Assembly: GCF_000426845.1 (NCBI RefSeq)
Contig: NZ_AUGD01000008.1
Location: 1 to 64,000, forward strand
Direction: 5' to 3'
Source of the DNA: Bradyrhizobium sp. in8p8
Lineage (GTDB): Bacteria > Pseudomonadota > Alphaproteobacteria > Rhizobiales > Xanthobacteraceae
DNA length: 64,000 nt
The notes beneath the pieces were generated by a model. It had not been told where the DNA came from. It did not search any database and was given only the letters and a program-made list of their open reading frames with translations. The translations under genes were made by a program, and so were the position numbers. Positions within the stretch are counted from its first letter, which is position 1; each line of letters opens with the position of its first letter. Positions 53,971 to 63,363 of this stretch are shown one piece after another.

Positions 53971-54113
53971 CGGGGCTGGAGGAGCGATGCCTGCTCGCTT
54001 GCCCGACGGCTCTGACAAATCCCGCAGCCAAAACAACGGGATCGCTACTGTGCATGGGGTTGTTTTTCGCCCCTTTTCGACAGGGCTGATCATCTCTGGC
54101 CCGTACGCCACGG

Positions 54114-55232
54114 CTAGGTCAGAAACGCCCGGAACCGCCGCAACGCGATCACGAAGAAGACGCTGCCGATCACGGCGAGCGCGAGGAGCTGCGGCCACAC
54201 CGATTCCAGGCCCGCGCCGCGGAACAGGATCGCCTGCGCCAGCATCACGAAATGCGTGTTGGGCGCCGCCAGCATGATGTCCTGGACGAATTGCGGCATG
54301 CTCTCCCGCGGCGTCATGCTGCCCGAGAGCGTCTGCAGCGGCAGCAGGGTCATCATCAGGAGCAGTCCGAACTGCGGCATCGATCCGGCGACGGTGGCGA
54401 GGAAGATGCCCATGCTGGTGGTCGCAAACAGCTGCAGCGCCGCGCCGAGCAGGAACAGCGCGACCGAGCCGTCGATCGCCACCGCCAGCCATCCCTTCAC
54501 CACGAAGACGATCGACAACGCGGAGGCCGCCAGCACCACCAGCCCCATCGACCACACCTTGCTGACCATGATCTCCAGCGGCGTGACCGGCATCACCAGC
54601 AGATGCTCGATCGTGCCGTGCTCGCGCTCGCGGATCAGCGCCGCGCCCGTCAGGATGATCGAGAGCATGGTGATCGAGGTAATGAGCTCGTCGACGGCGC
54701 CGAACCAGGATTTCTTCAGCTCCGGGTTGAAGCGTGCCCGCAAGGCCAGCTCGATCGGCGCGGTCTGCGCATTGCGCGCCCGCGCCAGGAACTCCGCGAT
54801 CTCCGCGTTGACGATCTGCTCGATATAGCCGCCGCCGTTGAAGGCCTGCGAGATCCGCGTTGCGTCGATGTTGAGCTGAATCGCCGGCGACTTCCGGGCC
54901 AAGAGGTCGCGCTGGAACTCCGGCGGGATGTTCAGCGCAAAGGTGTCGAGCCCCGCGTCCATCCGCCGGTCCATTTCATATTGCGAGATCAGGCGCGGCT
55001 CGGAAAAGTACGGCGGCGTGAATGCCAGCTCGATGCGGCTCGAAACCGGGGAACGGTCCTCGTCGACGATGGCGATCGCGGCGCGGTTCAGGGTTTCCGG
55101 CAGCGCCTTGGCCCCGGCATAGATCGCGAGCGTGAAGGAATAGAAGATGAGGACGAGCAGCATGGGGTCGCGCACGAGGCCGCGCAATTCCTTGACGCCG
55201 AGCTGAAACACGTTGTCGAAGCGCATGGTCAC
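54114..55232 (-). CDS. ABC-2-type permease (YhhJ/YbhR-like)
   Basis: The protein is 372 aa. It has an N-terminal membrane segment (LLVLIFYSFTLAIYAGA) and a large external domain with ALPETLNRAAIAIVDEDRSP, then about five C-terminal membrane segments and the conserved ABC-2 loop REREHGTIEHLLVMPVTPLEI. It is the last gene of a three-gene operon, overlapping the previous gene by four bases. The pair of permeases with an HlyD adapter is typical for drug or toxin efflux; substrate unknown. Confidence 0.85.
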   Translation of the reverse strand: MTMRFDNVFQLGVKELRGLVRDPMLLVLIFYSFTLAIYAGAKALPETLNRAAIAIVDEDRSPVSSRIELAFTPPYFSEPRLISQYEMDRRMDAGLDTFALNIPPEFQRDLLARKSPAIQLNIDATRISQAFNGGGYIEQIVNAEIAEFLARARNAQTAPIELALRARFNPELKKSWFGAVDELITSITMLSIILTGAALIREREHGTIEHLLVMPVTPLEIMVSKVWSMGLVVLAASALSIVFVVKGWLAVAIDGSVALFLLGAALQLFATTSMGIFLATVAGSMPQFGLLLMMTLLPLQTLSGSMTPRESMPQFVQDIMLAAPNTHFVMLAQAILFRGAGLESVWPQLLALAVIGSVFFVIALRRFRAFLT

Positions 55233-58003
55233 CGGGCCTGTTTCTTCAGCAGCATTGCGCCGGCGATCACCAGAATGGGCACCATGACGGCGAGCGCCAG
55301 CAGATCGTTGTGGAGCGTGTCGAAGCCGAGGCCCTTGGAGAATGTGCCGCGCGAGATCGTGACGAAGTAGGTGGTGGGATAGAGCTGTCCGATCGCGGCT
55401 CCCAGGCCCTGGAGCGACGAGACCGGATCAATCAGGCCGGAATATTGGATGGCGGGAATCAGCGTGATCAGGACGGTGCCGAACAGTGCGGCGATCTGGC
55501 TGTTCATGAAGGCCGAGATCACCAGCCCCATGCCGGTGGTTGCCGTGACGTAGAGCAGCGCGGCGAGCGCGTAGGTCGAAAAGCTCCCGGTGAAGGGGAC
55601 GCCGAAGACGGTGAGCGCGAAGCCGACCAGGAGCAGGAAATTGGCGAATGCCAGCACGATGTAAGGCAGCTGCGTGCCGAGCAGGAACTCCAGCCGCGTC
55701 ACCGGCGTCACGTAGAAATTGACGATGGAGCCCAGCTCCTTCTCGCGCACCACGGCCAGCGCGGCGAGCACTGCCGGGATCAGGACCAGCAGCAGCGGGA
55801 TGATGCCCGGTGCCATGGCGACGACGCTGATGACATCAGGATTGTAGCGGTAGCGCAACTGGAGTTGATAGGCGCCGGCGACCGCCGCCTCGCCATAGAG
55901 TTCGCGGCCCTTCTGCGCGAGCCACGTAGCATGAATCGCCTGTGCGTAGGACCGCAGCGTTTCGGCCCGCGTCGGGTTGGCGCCGTCGACCCAGGCGCCG
56001 ATCTCGACATGGCGGCCGCGGCTGACGTCGCGGCCAAATCCCGGCGGCAACTCGATGGCAAGGCCGATCTCGCCGGCGCGCATGCGGCGGTCGAGATCGG
56101 CGTAGTCCGCGATCGGAGCTTTCTGGGTGAAATAGCGCGAGCCCGCGATCTGCAGGCTGTAGTCGCGGCTGATCGCTGTGTCGTCGCGGTCGAGCACTGC
56201 GAAAGTCAGGTTCTCGACGTCCATGCTGATGCCGTAGCCGAGCACGAACAGCAGCAGCACGCTGCCGAGGATCGCGAGCGTGGCGCGGATCGGGTCGCGC
56301 CGCAGCTCGAGCGTCTCGCGCCGGGAATAGGCGAGCATGCGCGTCGGATTGAAAGCAGCGTTGCGGCGCCGGGGCGGCGCGGCGACTGCCGGCGGGGGCG
56401 GCGGCGGGGCTGCAGCCTGCTGCCCCGCCGGCTCCGCTGTATCGGCGATCGCCCCTTCCAGGCAGGCGATGAAGGCCTGCTCAAGCGTCTCGGTGCCGTG
56501 CGCAGCCACGATTGCTGCGGGAGAGTCCGACGTCAGCACCTTGCCGGCATGCATCAGCGAGACCCGGTCGCAACGCTCGGCCTCGTTCATGAAATGGGTC
56601 GAGACGAAGATGGTGACGTTGTCCTTGCGGGAGAGCTCGGCCAGGATCTGCCAAAAGCGGTCGCGGGCGACAGGATCGACGCCGGAGGTCGGCTCGTCCA
56701 GGATGAGGATGTCGGGCGCATGGATCATGGCGACCGCGAGCGACAATCGCTGCCTCAGTCCAAGCGGCAACGCATCGGGCAGGGCGTCTGCGATGTCGGC
56801 AAGATCGAACCGGGCGATCATCTCGTCGATGCGGGCGGTGATGGTGTCCGCCGGCAGCTCGAACAGGCGCGCATGCAGATCGAGGTTCTGCGCGACCGTT
56901 AGCTCGGAATAGAGCGAGAAGCCCTGCGACATGTAGCCGATGCGCCGCCGCACCGACATGTCGCCGGCATCGATGGTCTTGCCGAACAGCCGCGCGGTGC
57001 CTTCGCTGACGGGCAAGAGACCGGTCAGCATCTTCATGGTCGTGGTCTTGCCGCAGCCGTTCGAGCCGAGGAAGCCAAAGATCTCGCCCTTCCTGATGCG
57101 AAAGCTGACGTCGTCGACGGCAACGAAGCTGTTGAAGCGCCGGGTGAGGTGATCGGCCTCGATCGCGATCTCATCATGATCCGGGCCGCGCGGCGGAATC
57201 ACGACGTCGCTATGGTTGCCGCGATCCGCTTCCGGCAGCAGACGGATGAAGGCCTGGTCGAGCGTATCGGCGCCGGTCTGTCGCTTCAGTTCGGCGGGCG
57301 TGCCGGTCGCCAGCACGCGGCCGGCATTCATCGCGATCAGGAAATCAAACTGCGCAGCCTCTTCCATGTAGGCGGTCGAGACGATCACGCTCATGCCGGG
57401 CCGGCTGTTGCGGATCGCGCTGATCAATTCCCAGAACTGGCGCCGCGACAGCGGGTCCACTCCGGTGGTCGGTTCGTCCAGGATCAAAAGCTCGGGATCG
57501 TGAATCAGGGCGCAGCACAGGCCGACCTTCTGCTTCATGCCGCCGGAGAGTTTTTCCGCCGGCCGGTCGGAGAAGGGCGTGAGCCCGGTATCGCGCAGCA
57601 GGCCGGCAATGCGCCTGTGCCGCTCCGCCCTGCCGTGTCCGAACAGGCGGCCGAAGAAGTCGATGTTCTCGAACACCGACAGCGTCGGATACAAATTCTT
57701 GCCGAGACCCTGCGGCATGTAGGCGATCTCGGGACAGACGGTGCGGCGATGCCGCGCGCTGGCCATGTCGCCGCCAAGCACGTGGATACGGCCCTCCTGG
57801 ATCGCGCGCGCGCCCGCGATCAGGGCGAGCAGGCTTGACTTGCCGACGCCGTCGGGGCCGATGATCCCGACCATGCAGCCGGACGGCAGGTCGAGCGTGA
57901 TGGACTCCAGCGCCCGGCTCTTGCCATAGCTCAGGCCCACGCCGTCCAGATGCACCACCCTGCCGGCGGCAGCCGGTGCTTCGGCTGCGGCAGTCGTGGT
58001 CAT
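55229..58003 (-). CDS. RbbA-type fused ABC exporter (two ATPase domains plus ABC-2 permease)
   Basis: The protein is 924 aa. Domain 1 (about 15-240): GPDGVGKSSLL, LSGGMKQKVGL and LLILDEPTTGVD. Domain 2 (about 265-490): SNGCGKTTTM, LPLGLRQRLSLAVA (altered signature) and ILILDEPTSGVD. A Pro-rich linker then leads to an ABC-2 permease (about 560-920) with VVREKELGSIVNFYVTPVTR. This is the same architecture as E. coli RbbA/YhiH. The ATG at 58003 overlaps the HlyD gene stop by 4 nt (ATGA). The adapter and second permease genes flank it. Confidence 0.9.
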   Translation of the reverse strand: MTTTAAAEAPAAAGRVVHLDGVGLSYGKSRALESITLDLPSGCMVGIIGPDGVGKSSLLALIAGARAIQEGRIHVLGGDMASARHRRTVCPEIAYMPQGLGKNLYPTLSVFENIDFFGRLFGHGRAERHRRIAGLLRDTGLTPFSDRPAEKLSGGMKQKVGLCCALIHDPELLILDEPTTGVDPLSRRQFWELISAIRNSRPGMSVIVSTAYMEEAAQFDFLIAMNAGRVLATGTPAELKRQTGADTLDQAFIRLLPEADRGNHSDVVIPPRGPDHDEIAIEADHLTRRFNSFVAVDDVSFRIRKGEIFGFLGSNGCGKTTTMKMLTGLLPVSEGTARLFGKTIDAGDMSVRRRIGYMSQGFSLYSELTVAQNLDLHARLFELPADTITARIDEMIARFDLADIADALPDALPLGLRQRLSLAVAMIHAPDILILDEPTSGVDPVARDRFWQILAELSRKDNVTIFVSTHFMNEAERCDRVSLMHAGKVLTSDSPAAIVAAHGTETLEQAFIACLEGAIADTAEPAGQQAAAPPPPPPAVAAPPRRRNAAFNPTRMLAYSRRETLELRRDPIRATLAILGSVLLLFVLGYGISMDVENLTFAVLDRDDTAISRDYSLQIAGSRYFTQKAPIADYADLDRRMRAGEIGLAIELPPGFGRDVSRGRHVEIGAWVDGANPTRAETLRSYAQAIHATWLAQKGRELYGEAAVAGAYQLQLRYRYNPDVISVVAMAPGIIPLLLVLIPAVLAALAVVREKELGSIVNFYVTPVTRLEFLLGTQLPYIVLAFANFLLLVGFALTVFGVPFTGSFSTYALAALLYVTATTGMGLVISAFMNSQIAALFGTVLITLIPAIQYSGLIDPVSSLQGLGAAIGQLYPTTYFVTISRGTFSKGLGFDTLHNDLLALAVMVPILVIAGAMLLKKQAR

Positions 58004-59067
58004 CGCGTCAGCCTGATCTTGAGGTTGTCGGGCCATTGCGCGCCCGGGTCGAGCCGCACATAGGCCATGCCAGGCAGGCCGGTCTTCACATGCTCGATGT
58101 GCTGGCGCAGCAAATCGGGGGCGATGTGCGCCTTGATGCGGAACATCAGCTTTTGGCGTTCCTCCTCCGTTTCGACGGTCTTCGGCGTGAATTGCGCGAC
58201 GTCGGCGACGAAGGTAGCCTTGGCGGGGATCACATATTGCGGGATGGCGTCGAGCACGAGCCGGACTTCGGCGCCGATCGCGACGCGGCCGGCAGCGGCC
58301 GTCGGCAGGAAGAATGTCATATAGACGTCGCCGAGATCGACCATGTTGAGAACGCGGCCGCCGGCGGCGAGCACCTCGCCAGGCTGCGACACGCGATATT
58401 GCACGCGGCCGTCGCGCGGCGCCTTCAACACGCTGTCGTCGAGGTCGGCGTTGATGCTTTCGATCGCGGCCTTTGCCGCATCGACCGCCGCGCCGGCATC
58501 GATCACCATGGCGCGGGAGGAACTGATCGCCGCTTCCGATGCCGCGACCTGGGCCTGCGCAGCTGCGAGCGCCGCCTTTGCCGTGGCGTTTGCTGAGCGG
58601 TCGTCGTCCAGGACCTGCTGGGACACGGCATTGGACTTGATCAACTGCTCGGAGCGATCGAGCTTGCGGCTCGTGGTGTCGAGTTGGGCGATGCGTTGAT
58701 CGACCACGGCCTCCGCCGCCCTGCGTTCGGCTTCGCGCTGGTTCACAAGGCTCTTCGCAGTCTCGACGTTGATTGTCGCGCGTTGCAGCTGCGCCTCGGC
58801 CTGGCGGCGCTGGGCCTGCAGCTGCTCGGTATCCATGCGTGCCAGAACCTGGCCGGCGGTGACGAAATCGCCTTCGTTCACCAGAATCTCGCGAATCCGT
58901 CCCGGGGTCTTCGTGGCGATGTCGATCTCGACTGCCTCGATGCGGCCGTTGCCGCGAGCGAAACCCGGTGGCAGCGCGTCGGCGTCGCGGTGCTGCCAAT
59001 AATAGTAACCGCCGGCCGCGAGCAGGAAGGCGAGCACGGCGACGACGCGACCCGGTCTGAAGTTCAT
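58000..59067 (-). CDS. HlyD/EmrA-type membrane-fusion adapter
   Basis: The protein is 355 aa. An N-terminal anchor (VVAVLAFLLAAGGYYYW) precedes a lipoyl/hairpin region. RIEAVEIDIATKTPGRI and VLARMDTEQLQAQRRQAEAQ start a long coiled-coil hairpin (about 75-190). The beta-barrel has APRDGRVQYRVSQPGEVL. ATG 59067 was chosen from the hydrophobic anchor; an upstream frame is open but lacks one. It is first in the operon and joins the exporter to the outer membrane. Confidence 0.9.
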   Translation of the reverse strand: MNFRPGRVVAVLAFLLAAGGYYYWQHRDADALPPGFARGNGRIEAVEIDIATKTPGRIREILVNEGDFVTAGQVLARMDTEQLQAQRRQAEAQLQRATINVETAKSLVNQREAERRAAEAVVDQRIAQLDTTSRKLDRSEQLIKSNAVSQQVLDDDRSANATAKAALAAAQAQVAASEAAISSSRAMVIDAGAAVDAAKAAIESINADLDDSVLKAPRDGRVQYRVSQPGEVLAAGGRVLNMVDLGDVYMTFFLPTAAAGRVAIGAEVRLVLDAIPQYVIPAKATFVADVAQFTPKTVETEEERQKLMFRIKAHIAPDLLRQHIEHVKTGLPGMAYVRLDPGAQWPDNLKIRLTR

Positions 59068-59310
59068 CTGTTCTAACGCCGTGCGGCGGCGCCCATTGTT
59101 GAACACGAACGCCCGGCCGCTGATTGCGGCAACGGGCGCCCTCAAGATGGCAGCAAATTGTGCGCCGCAGCTTGATGCAGATCAGACCGAGGCGCGAGGT
59201 GCCCTGCCTCTATTTCGGGCCTGCGCTTCATCATGTCCACTCGTCCGCCCTGATTGTCGAGCGGACGAGCGATTGCTGAACAGATGGTCGTCCGGCTCAG
59301 CCGGGTCGTC

Positions 59311-60516
59311 TCACTTCACCAGCGGGCAACCGCCGTCCTTCAGCGGCCGGAACGCCTGGTCGGCGGGAACTTCAGCGAGCAGCTTGTAGTAATCCCACGG
59401 CCCCTTCGATTCCTCCGGTTTCTTGACCTGGAACAGGAACATGCTGTGCACCATGCGGCCGTCCTCGCGCAGCACGCCGTGTTCGGTGAAAGCGTCCTTC
59501 ACCGGCAGCTCGCGCATCTTCGCCATCACCGTCTTGGTGTCGCGGGTGCCGGCGGCCTGCACTGCCTTGAGGTAATGCAGCGTGGCGCTGTAGGTGGCGG
59601 CCTGATTCATGGTCGGCATGCGCTTGACGCGTTCCATGAAGCGCTTGCCGAAGGCGCGGGTCTTGTCGTTGAGGTCCCAATAATAGGCCTCCGTGACGAT
59701 CAGGCCTTGCGCCAGCTTGAGCCCGAGGCTGTGAACGTCGGAGATGAACATCACGATCGCGGCCAGGTTCTGCCCCCCGGCGACGATGCCGAACTCGCCG
59801 GCCTGCTTGATCGCATTGATGGTATCGCCGCCGCCGTTCGCGAGGCCGATGATCTTGGCCTTGGACGCCTGGGCTTGAAGCAGGAACGAGGAGAAATCGG
59901 CGGTGTTGAGCGGATGCTTGACGCTGCCCAGCACCTTGCCCCCGGAGGCCTTCACGACATCGCCGGTGTCGCGCTCGACCGAATGGCCGAACACGTAGTC
60001 GGCGGTCAGGAAGAACCAGGTATCGCCGCCGTTCTTGACGATGGCGCTGCCGACCGTGTGCGCGTTGGCGTAGGTGTCGTAGGTCCAGTGCGCGGTGTAG
60101 GGCGAGCAGGATTTCCCGGTGATATCGGAGCTCGCCGCATCCGTCACGATCATGATCTTCTCATACTGCTTCGACAGCTCCATCACCGCGAGCGCGGTCG
60201 CCGAGGTCGGCAGGTCGATGATCATGTCCACGCCTTCGGTCTCCCACCACTTGCGGGCGATGGTGGAGGCGACGTCGGGCTTGTTGAGCACGTCGGCGCT
60301 GACCATCTCGATCGCTTTGCCGAACATCTGACCGCCGAAGTCCTCGATGGCCATTTTGGTGGCTTCGACATTCCCCATGCCGCCGATGTCGGAATAGACG
60401 GACGAGAAGTCGGCGAGCACGCCGATCTTGAGCGGTGCTTGCTGGGCGAAGGATGGGCTGATCGCGACCGCTGTGAGTGCGGCCGCCAACGCGGCCCGCA
60501 TAATAATCCGGCACAT
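59311..60516 (-). CDS. Branched-chain amino acid ABC-type substrate-binding protein
   Basis: The protein is about 401 aa with a signal peptide (RAALAAALTAVAISPSFA-Q). The mature part has LKIGVLADFSSVYSDIGG, VSADVLNKPDV-type region, DLPTSATALAVMELSK and GLANGGGDTINAIKQAGEFG, the Peripla_BP_6/LivK pattern. There are no permease genes beside it. It is divergent from an acyl-CoA synthetase gene, so it may take up an aromatic or organic acid for CoA activation. The start could also be ATG 60501. Confidence 0.85.
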   Translation of the reverse strand: MCRIIMRAALAAALTAVAISPSFAQQAPLKIGVLADFSSVYSDIGGMGNVEATKMAIEDFGGQMFGKAIEMVSADVLNKPDVASTIARKWWETEGVDMIIDLPTSATALAVMELSKQYEKIMIVTDAASSDITGKSCSPYTAHWTYDTYANAHTVGSAIVKNGGDTWFFLTADYVFGHSVERDTGDVVKASGGKVLGSVKHPLNTADFSSFLLQAQASKAKIIGLANGGGDTINAIKQAGEFGIVAGGQNLAAIVMFISDVHSLGLKLAQGLIVTEAYYWDLNDKTRAFGKRFMERVKRMPTMNQAATYSATLHYLKAVQAAGTRDTKTVMAKMRELPVKDAFTEHGVLREDGRMVHSMFLFQVKKPEESKGPWDYYKLLAEVPADQAFRPLKDGGCPLVK

Positions 60517-60726
60517 GGCATTTCCTCTAATATTATAGTTGGTGCGCGGGCCCAGATTGCCTCGGCGAAGTGCCAATACTTGCGTAACGGCGCCACGTCC
60601 CCGGCCGAATTGACGCGGCCGATCGTGCCGACTACGTTTCGCGCAAGCATCGGAAGCTCTCGATTGCAATGGCCGAGCCACTGCTGTCGGCGGTAACCAG
60701 GCAAATTGCAGATTCAGGGGACGGAA

Positions 60727-62340
60727 ATGACCGGCGACACCGCAGCCACCATCTCGAAAGCGCGCGAGCATTCGATCGGCGATCTGCTGCGCCGATCGGC
60801 GGGCCGCGAGCCGAACAAGCTCGCGGTGAGCTGCGGCGATGTGAGCTGGACCTTTGCGGAAATGGACGCAATCTGCAACCGGCTTGGCCGCGGCCTGCTC
60901 GGCCTCGGCGTCAAGAAGGGCGACCGCGTCGCCGTGCTCTCGCGCAATTCGCATGCCTTCGCGGCGCTTCGTTTCGCACTGGCGCGGATCGGTGCGGTAC
61001 TGGTGCCGATCAACTTCATGCTCAATCCGGACGAGATCAATTTCATCCTGAAAAGCTCCGGCGCCAAGCTGCTCGCGACGGGTCCCGATTTCGTCGAGCC
61101 CGCGCGCGCGGCCAGCGCCAAGGATTGCGCCGTCGAGAAGATGATCTGGCTGCCGGGCGAGGATCCGGCCGCTGCGCCTGCGGGCCTCACCACATTCGCC
61201 GATCTCCTCGACCCCGACGGCTCGTTTCTGGACGCGTCGGTCGACAGCCGCGATCTCGCGCAGATCGTCTACACCAGCGGCACGGAATCCCTGCCCAAGG
61301 GCGCAATGCTGACCCATGAAGCCGTGATGTGGCAATATGTCAGCTGCATCATCGACGGCGGCATGAACGCTGAGGACAAGTTCCTGCATGCGCTGCCGCT
61401 CTATCACTGCGCGCAACTCGACGTTTTCCTGGGCCCGCAGATCTATCTCGGTGCATCCGGCGTCATCACGGGCAAGCCCACGGCCGATAATATTCTGGCC
61501 CTCATCCAGGCGCACAAGATCACCTCGTTCTTCGCGCCGCCGACGATCTGGATCGCGATGCTGCGCTCGCCGAACTTCGACAAGAGCGACCTGTCGACGT
61601 TACAGAAGGGCTATTACGGCGCCTCGATCATGCCGGTCGAAGTGCTGCTCGAGCTCCAGCGCCGCCTGCCGAACGTCAAGTTCTGGAATTTCTATGGCCA
61701 GACCGAGATCGCACCGCTCGCGACCGTGCTGCGGCCGGAGGACCAGTTGCGCAAGGCCGGCTCGGCCGGCAAGCCGGTGCTCAATGTCGAGACGCGAGTG
61801 GTCAACACCGCGATGGAGGACGTCAAGGTGGGCGAGGTTGGCGAGATCGTGCACCGCTCACCGCACCTGCTCTCGGGCTATTACAATGATCCGGTGAAGA
61901 CCGCAGCCGCGTTCTCCGGCGGCTGGTTTCACTCTGGCGATCTCGCCACCATCGATGAGGAAGGCCACATCACCGTGGTCGATCGCGTCAAGGACATGAT
62001 CAAGACCGGCGGCGAGAACGTTGCCAGCCGCGAGGTCGAGGAGATGGTCTACCGCATCCCTGAGGTTTCCGAGGTCGCCGTGGTCGGCCTGCCCGATCCG
62101 CGCTGGATCGAGGCGGTGACCGCCATCGTCGTGGTCAAGAGCGGCGAGACGCTGGACGAGGACGCCGTCATCAAGCATTGCGCCGCCCAGATGGCGCATT
62201 TCAAGGTGCCAAAGCGGGTCATCTTTGTTGATAGTCTGCCGAAGAATCCGAGCGGCAAGCTGCTCAAGCGCGAACTGCGCCAGCGCTTCGTGGGTGGCGA
62301 GACGCTCGACAAGGCGGTGCAGACGAGCTTCGGCACCTGA
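60727..62340 (+). CDS. Acyl-CoA synthetase (AMP-forming)
   Basis: The protein is 537 aa of the ANL superfamily: IVYTSGTESLPKGAMLTHEA (P-loop), GYYGASIMPVEVL, NFYGQTEIAPLATVL, WFHSGDLATIDEEGH and the C-terminal PKNPSGKLLKRELR with the catalytic Lys. It forms acyl-AMP then acyl-CoA, perhaps from fatty or aromatic acids. ATG 60727 follows GGGGACGGAA; the upstream ATG 60706 is less likely. It is followed 15 nt later by the dehydrogenase gene, so the two form an operon. Confidence 0.88.
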   Translation: MTGDTAATISKAREHSIGDLLRRSAGREPNKLAVSCGDVSWTFAEMDAICNRLGRGLLGLGVKKGDRVAVLSRNSHAFAALRFALARIGAVLVPINFMLNPDEINFILKSSGAKLLATGPDFVEPARAASAKDCAVEKMIWLPGEDPAAAPAGLTTFADLLDPDGSFLDASVDSRDLAQIVYTSGTESLPKGAMLTHEAVMWQYVSCIIDGGMNAEDKFLHALPLYHCAQLDVFLGPQIYLGASGVITGKPTADNILALIQAHKITSFFAPPTIWIAMLRSPNFDKSDLSTLQKGYYGASIMPVEVLLELQRRLPNVKFWNFYGQTEIAPLATVLRPEDQLRKAGSAGKPVLNVETRVVNTAMEDVKVGEVGEIVHRSPHLLSGYYNDPVKTAAAFSGGWFHSGDLATIDEEGHITVVDRVKDMIKTGGENVASREVEEMVYRIPEVSEVAVVGLPDPRWIEAVTAIVVVKSGETLDEDAVIKHCAAQMAHFKVPKRVIFVDSLPKNPSGKLLKRELRQRFVGGETLDKAVQTSFGT

Positions 62341-62355
62341 GAGGGAGCGCCTCCC

Positions 62356-63363
62356 ATGAAAGCCTGGCAGATCGCGAGCGACTGGTCGATCGAAGGAATG
62401 GAGCTGGCCGATCTTCCCGAGCCTGCGCCCGGATCCGGCCAGGTCGCGGTGCGGATGAAGGCGGCCTCGCTCAACTACCGCGACCTGCTGACCGTGCAGG
62501 GCAAGGGCGGCGTCACCAGATTGCCCCTGATCCCGTTCTCGGATGGCGCGGGCGAGGTGGTCGCCGTCGGCGAGGGCGTTACGCGCGTTGCGGTGGGCGA
62601 TCGCGTCTGCCCGATGTTCTTCCAGTCCTGGATCGACGGAAGAGTTTCCGCGACCAGCCGCCGTTACGCGCTCGGTGGCACGCGGCCGGGGGTTCTGCAG
62701 GAAGTGATGGTGCTCGACGCCGAGGGCGTCAGCCACATTCCATCGCATCTGTCGTTCAAGGAAGCTGCGACGCTGCCCTGCGCCGGGCTGACCGCCTGGC
62801 GGGCGCTGTTTGAAGAAGCAAACGTCAAGCCCGGTGACACCGTGCTGGTGCAGGGCACCGGCGGCGTCTCGATTTTCGCGCTGCAGTTCGCGAAGCTCGC
62901 CGGCGCAGCCGTGATCGTGACGTCGTCGAGCGACGAGAAGCTCGAACGTTCGAGGGCGCTCGGCGCCGACCACACCATCAACTATCGCTCGGTTCCGGAA
63001 TGGGGCAAAGCTGCGGCAGCGTGGACCGGCGGCGGCGTCGACCATATCGTCGAGGTCGGGGGCAAGGACACTTTCTCCCAATCACTGGAGGCAGCGCGCG
63101 TCGGTGGCACCATTCTGGTGATCGGCATACTCACGGGCGTCTCGCAGCAGATCGCGATCTCGAGCCTGTTCGCCAAGAACCTGCACGTCATCGGCCTCTC
63201 GGTAGGCAGCCGGCGCATGTTCGAGGCCATGACGGCTGCGATCGGACGCAACAGCGCGAAGCCGGTGATTGATCGGGCGTTCAGCTTCGATACCGTTCCG
63301 GACGCGCTGCGTCTCATGCAGCAGGGCGGACACTTCGGCAAGATCGTGGTCGAGTTCGCCTAG
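62356..63363 (+). CDS. MDR-family alcohol dehydrogenase / quinone oxidoreductase
   Basis: The protein is 335 aa. It has MKAASLNYRDLLTVQGKGG, PFSDGAGEVVAVGEGVTRV, LPCAGLTAWRAL and GDTVLVQGTGGVSIFALQFA (NAD(P)H-binding glycine motif). The catalytic zinc ligands expected of zinc-type ADHs are not evident, so a quinone-reductase or enoyl reductase role is likely. It forms an operon with the acyl-CoA synthetase. Its stop shares CTAG with the convergent AraC gene stop. Confidence 0.85.
   Translation: MKAWQIASDWSIEGMELADLPEPAPGSGQVAVRMKAASLNYRDLLTVQGKGGVTRLPLIPFSDGAGEVVAVGEGVTRVAVGDRVCPMFFQSWIDGRVSATSRRYALGGTRPGVLQEVMVLDAEGVSHIPSHLSFKEAATLPCAGLTAWRALFEEANVKPGDTVLVQGTGGVSIFALQFAKLAGAAVIVTSSSDEKLERSRALGADHTINYRSVPEWGKAAAAWTGGGVDHIVEVGGKDTFSQSLEAARVGGTILVIGILTGVSQQIAISSLFAKNLHVIGLSVGSRRMFEAMTAAIGRNSAKPVIDRAFSFDTVPDALRLMQQGGHFGKIVVEFA

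Larger units (their letters stand above)
53267..54113. other. Gene-poor junction between accessory region and core
   Basis: About 850 bp without a convincing gene. It contains a hairpin GGTTGC/GCAACC (53856-53875), whose right half ends with the 12-nt tRNA-fMet end TCCCCGCAACCA at 53865-53876. The terminator and tandem repeat described below follow. The G/C-rich core begins just after it. Confidence 0.55.

Noticed and set aside
55310..56902. Long plus-strand open frame (~530 codons)
   Set aside because: It is antisense to the RbbA-type exporter gene, whose motifs are clear; high GC keeps the opposite strand open. Its product is Arg/Asp/Gly-rich without a domain.
59254..60696. Long plus-strand open frame (~480 codons)
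   Set aside because: Antisense to the branched-chain-type binding-protein gene; no recognisable domain.
61858..63081. Long minus-strand open frame (~407 codons)
   Set aside because: Antisense to the acyl-CoA synthetase and dehydrogenase genes, both with conserved motifs.
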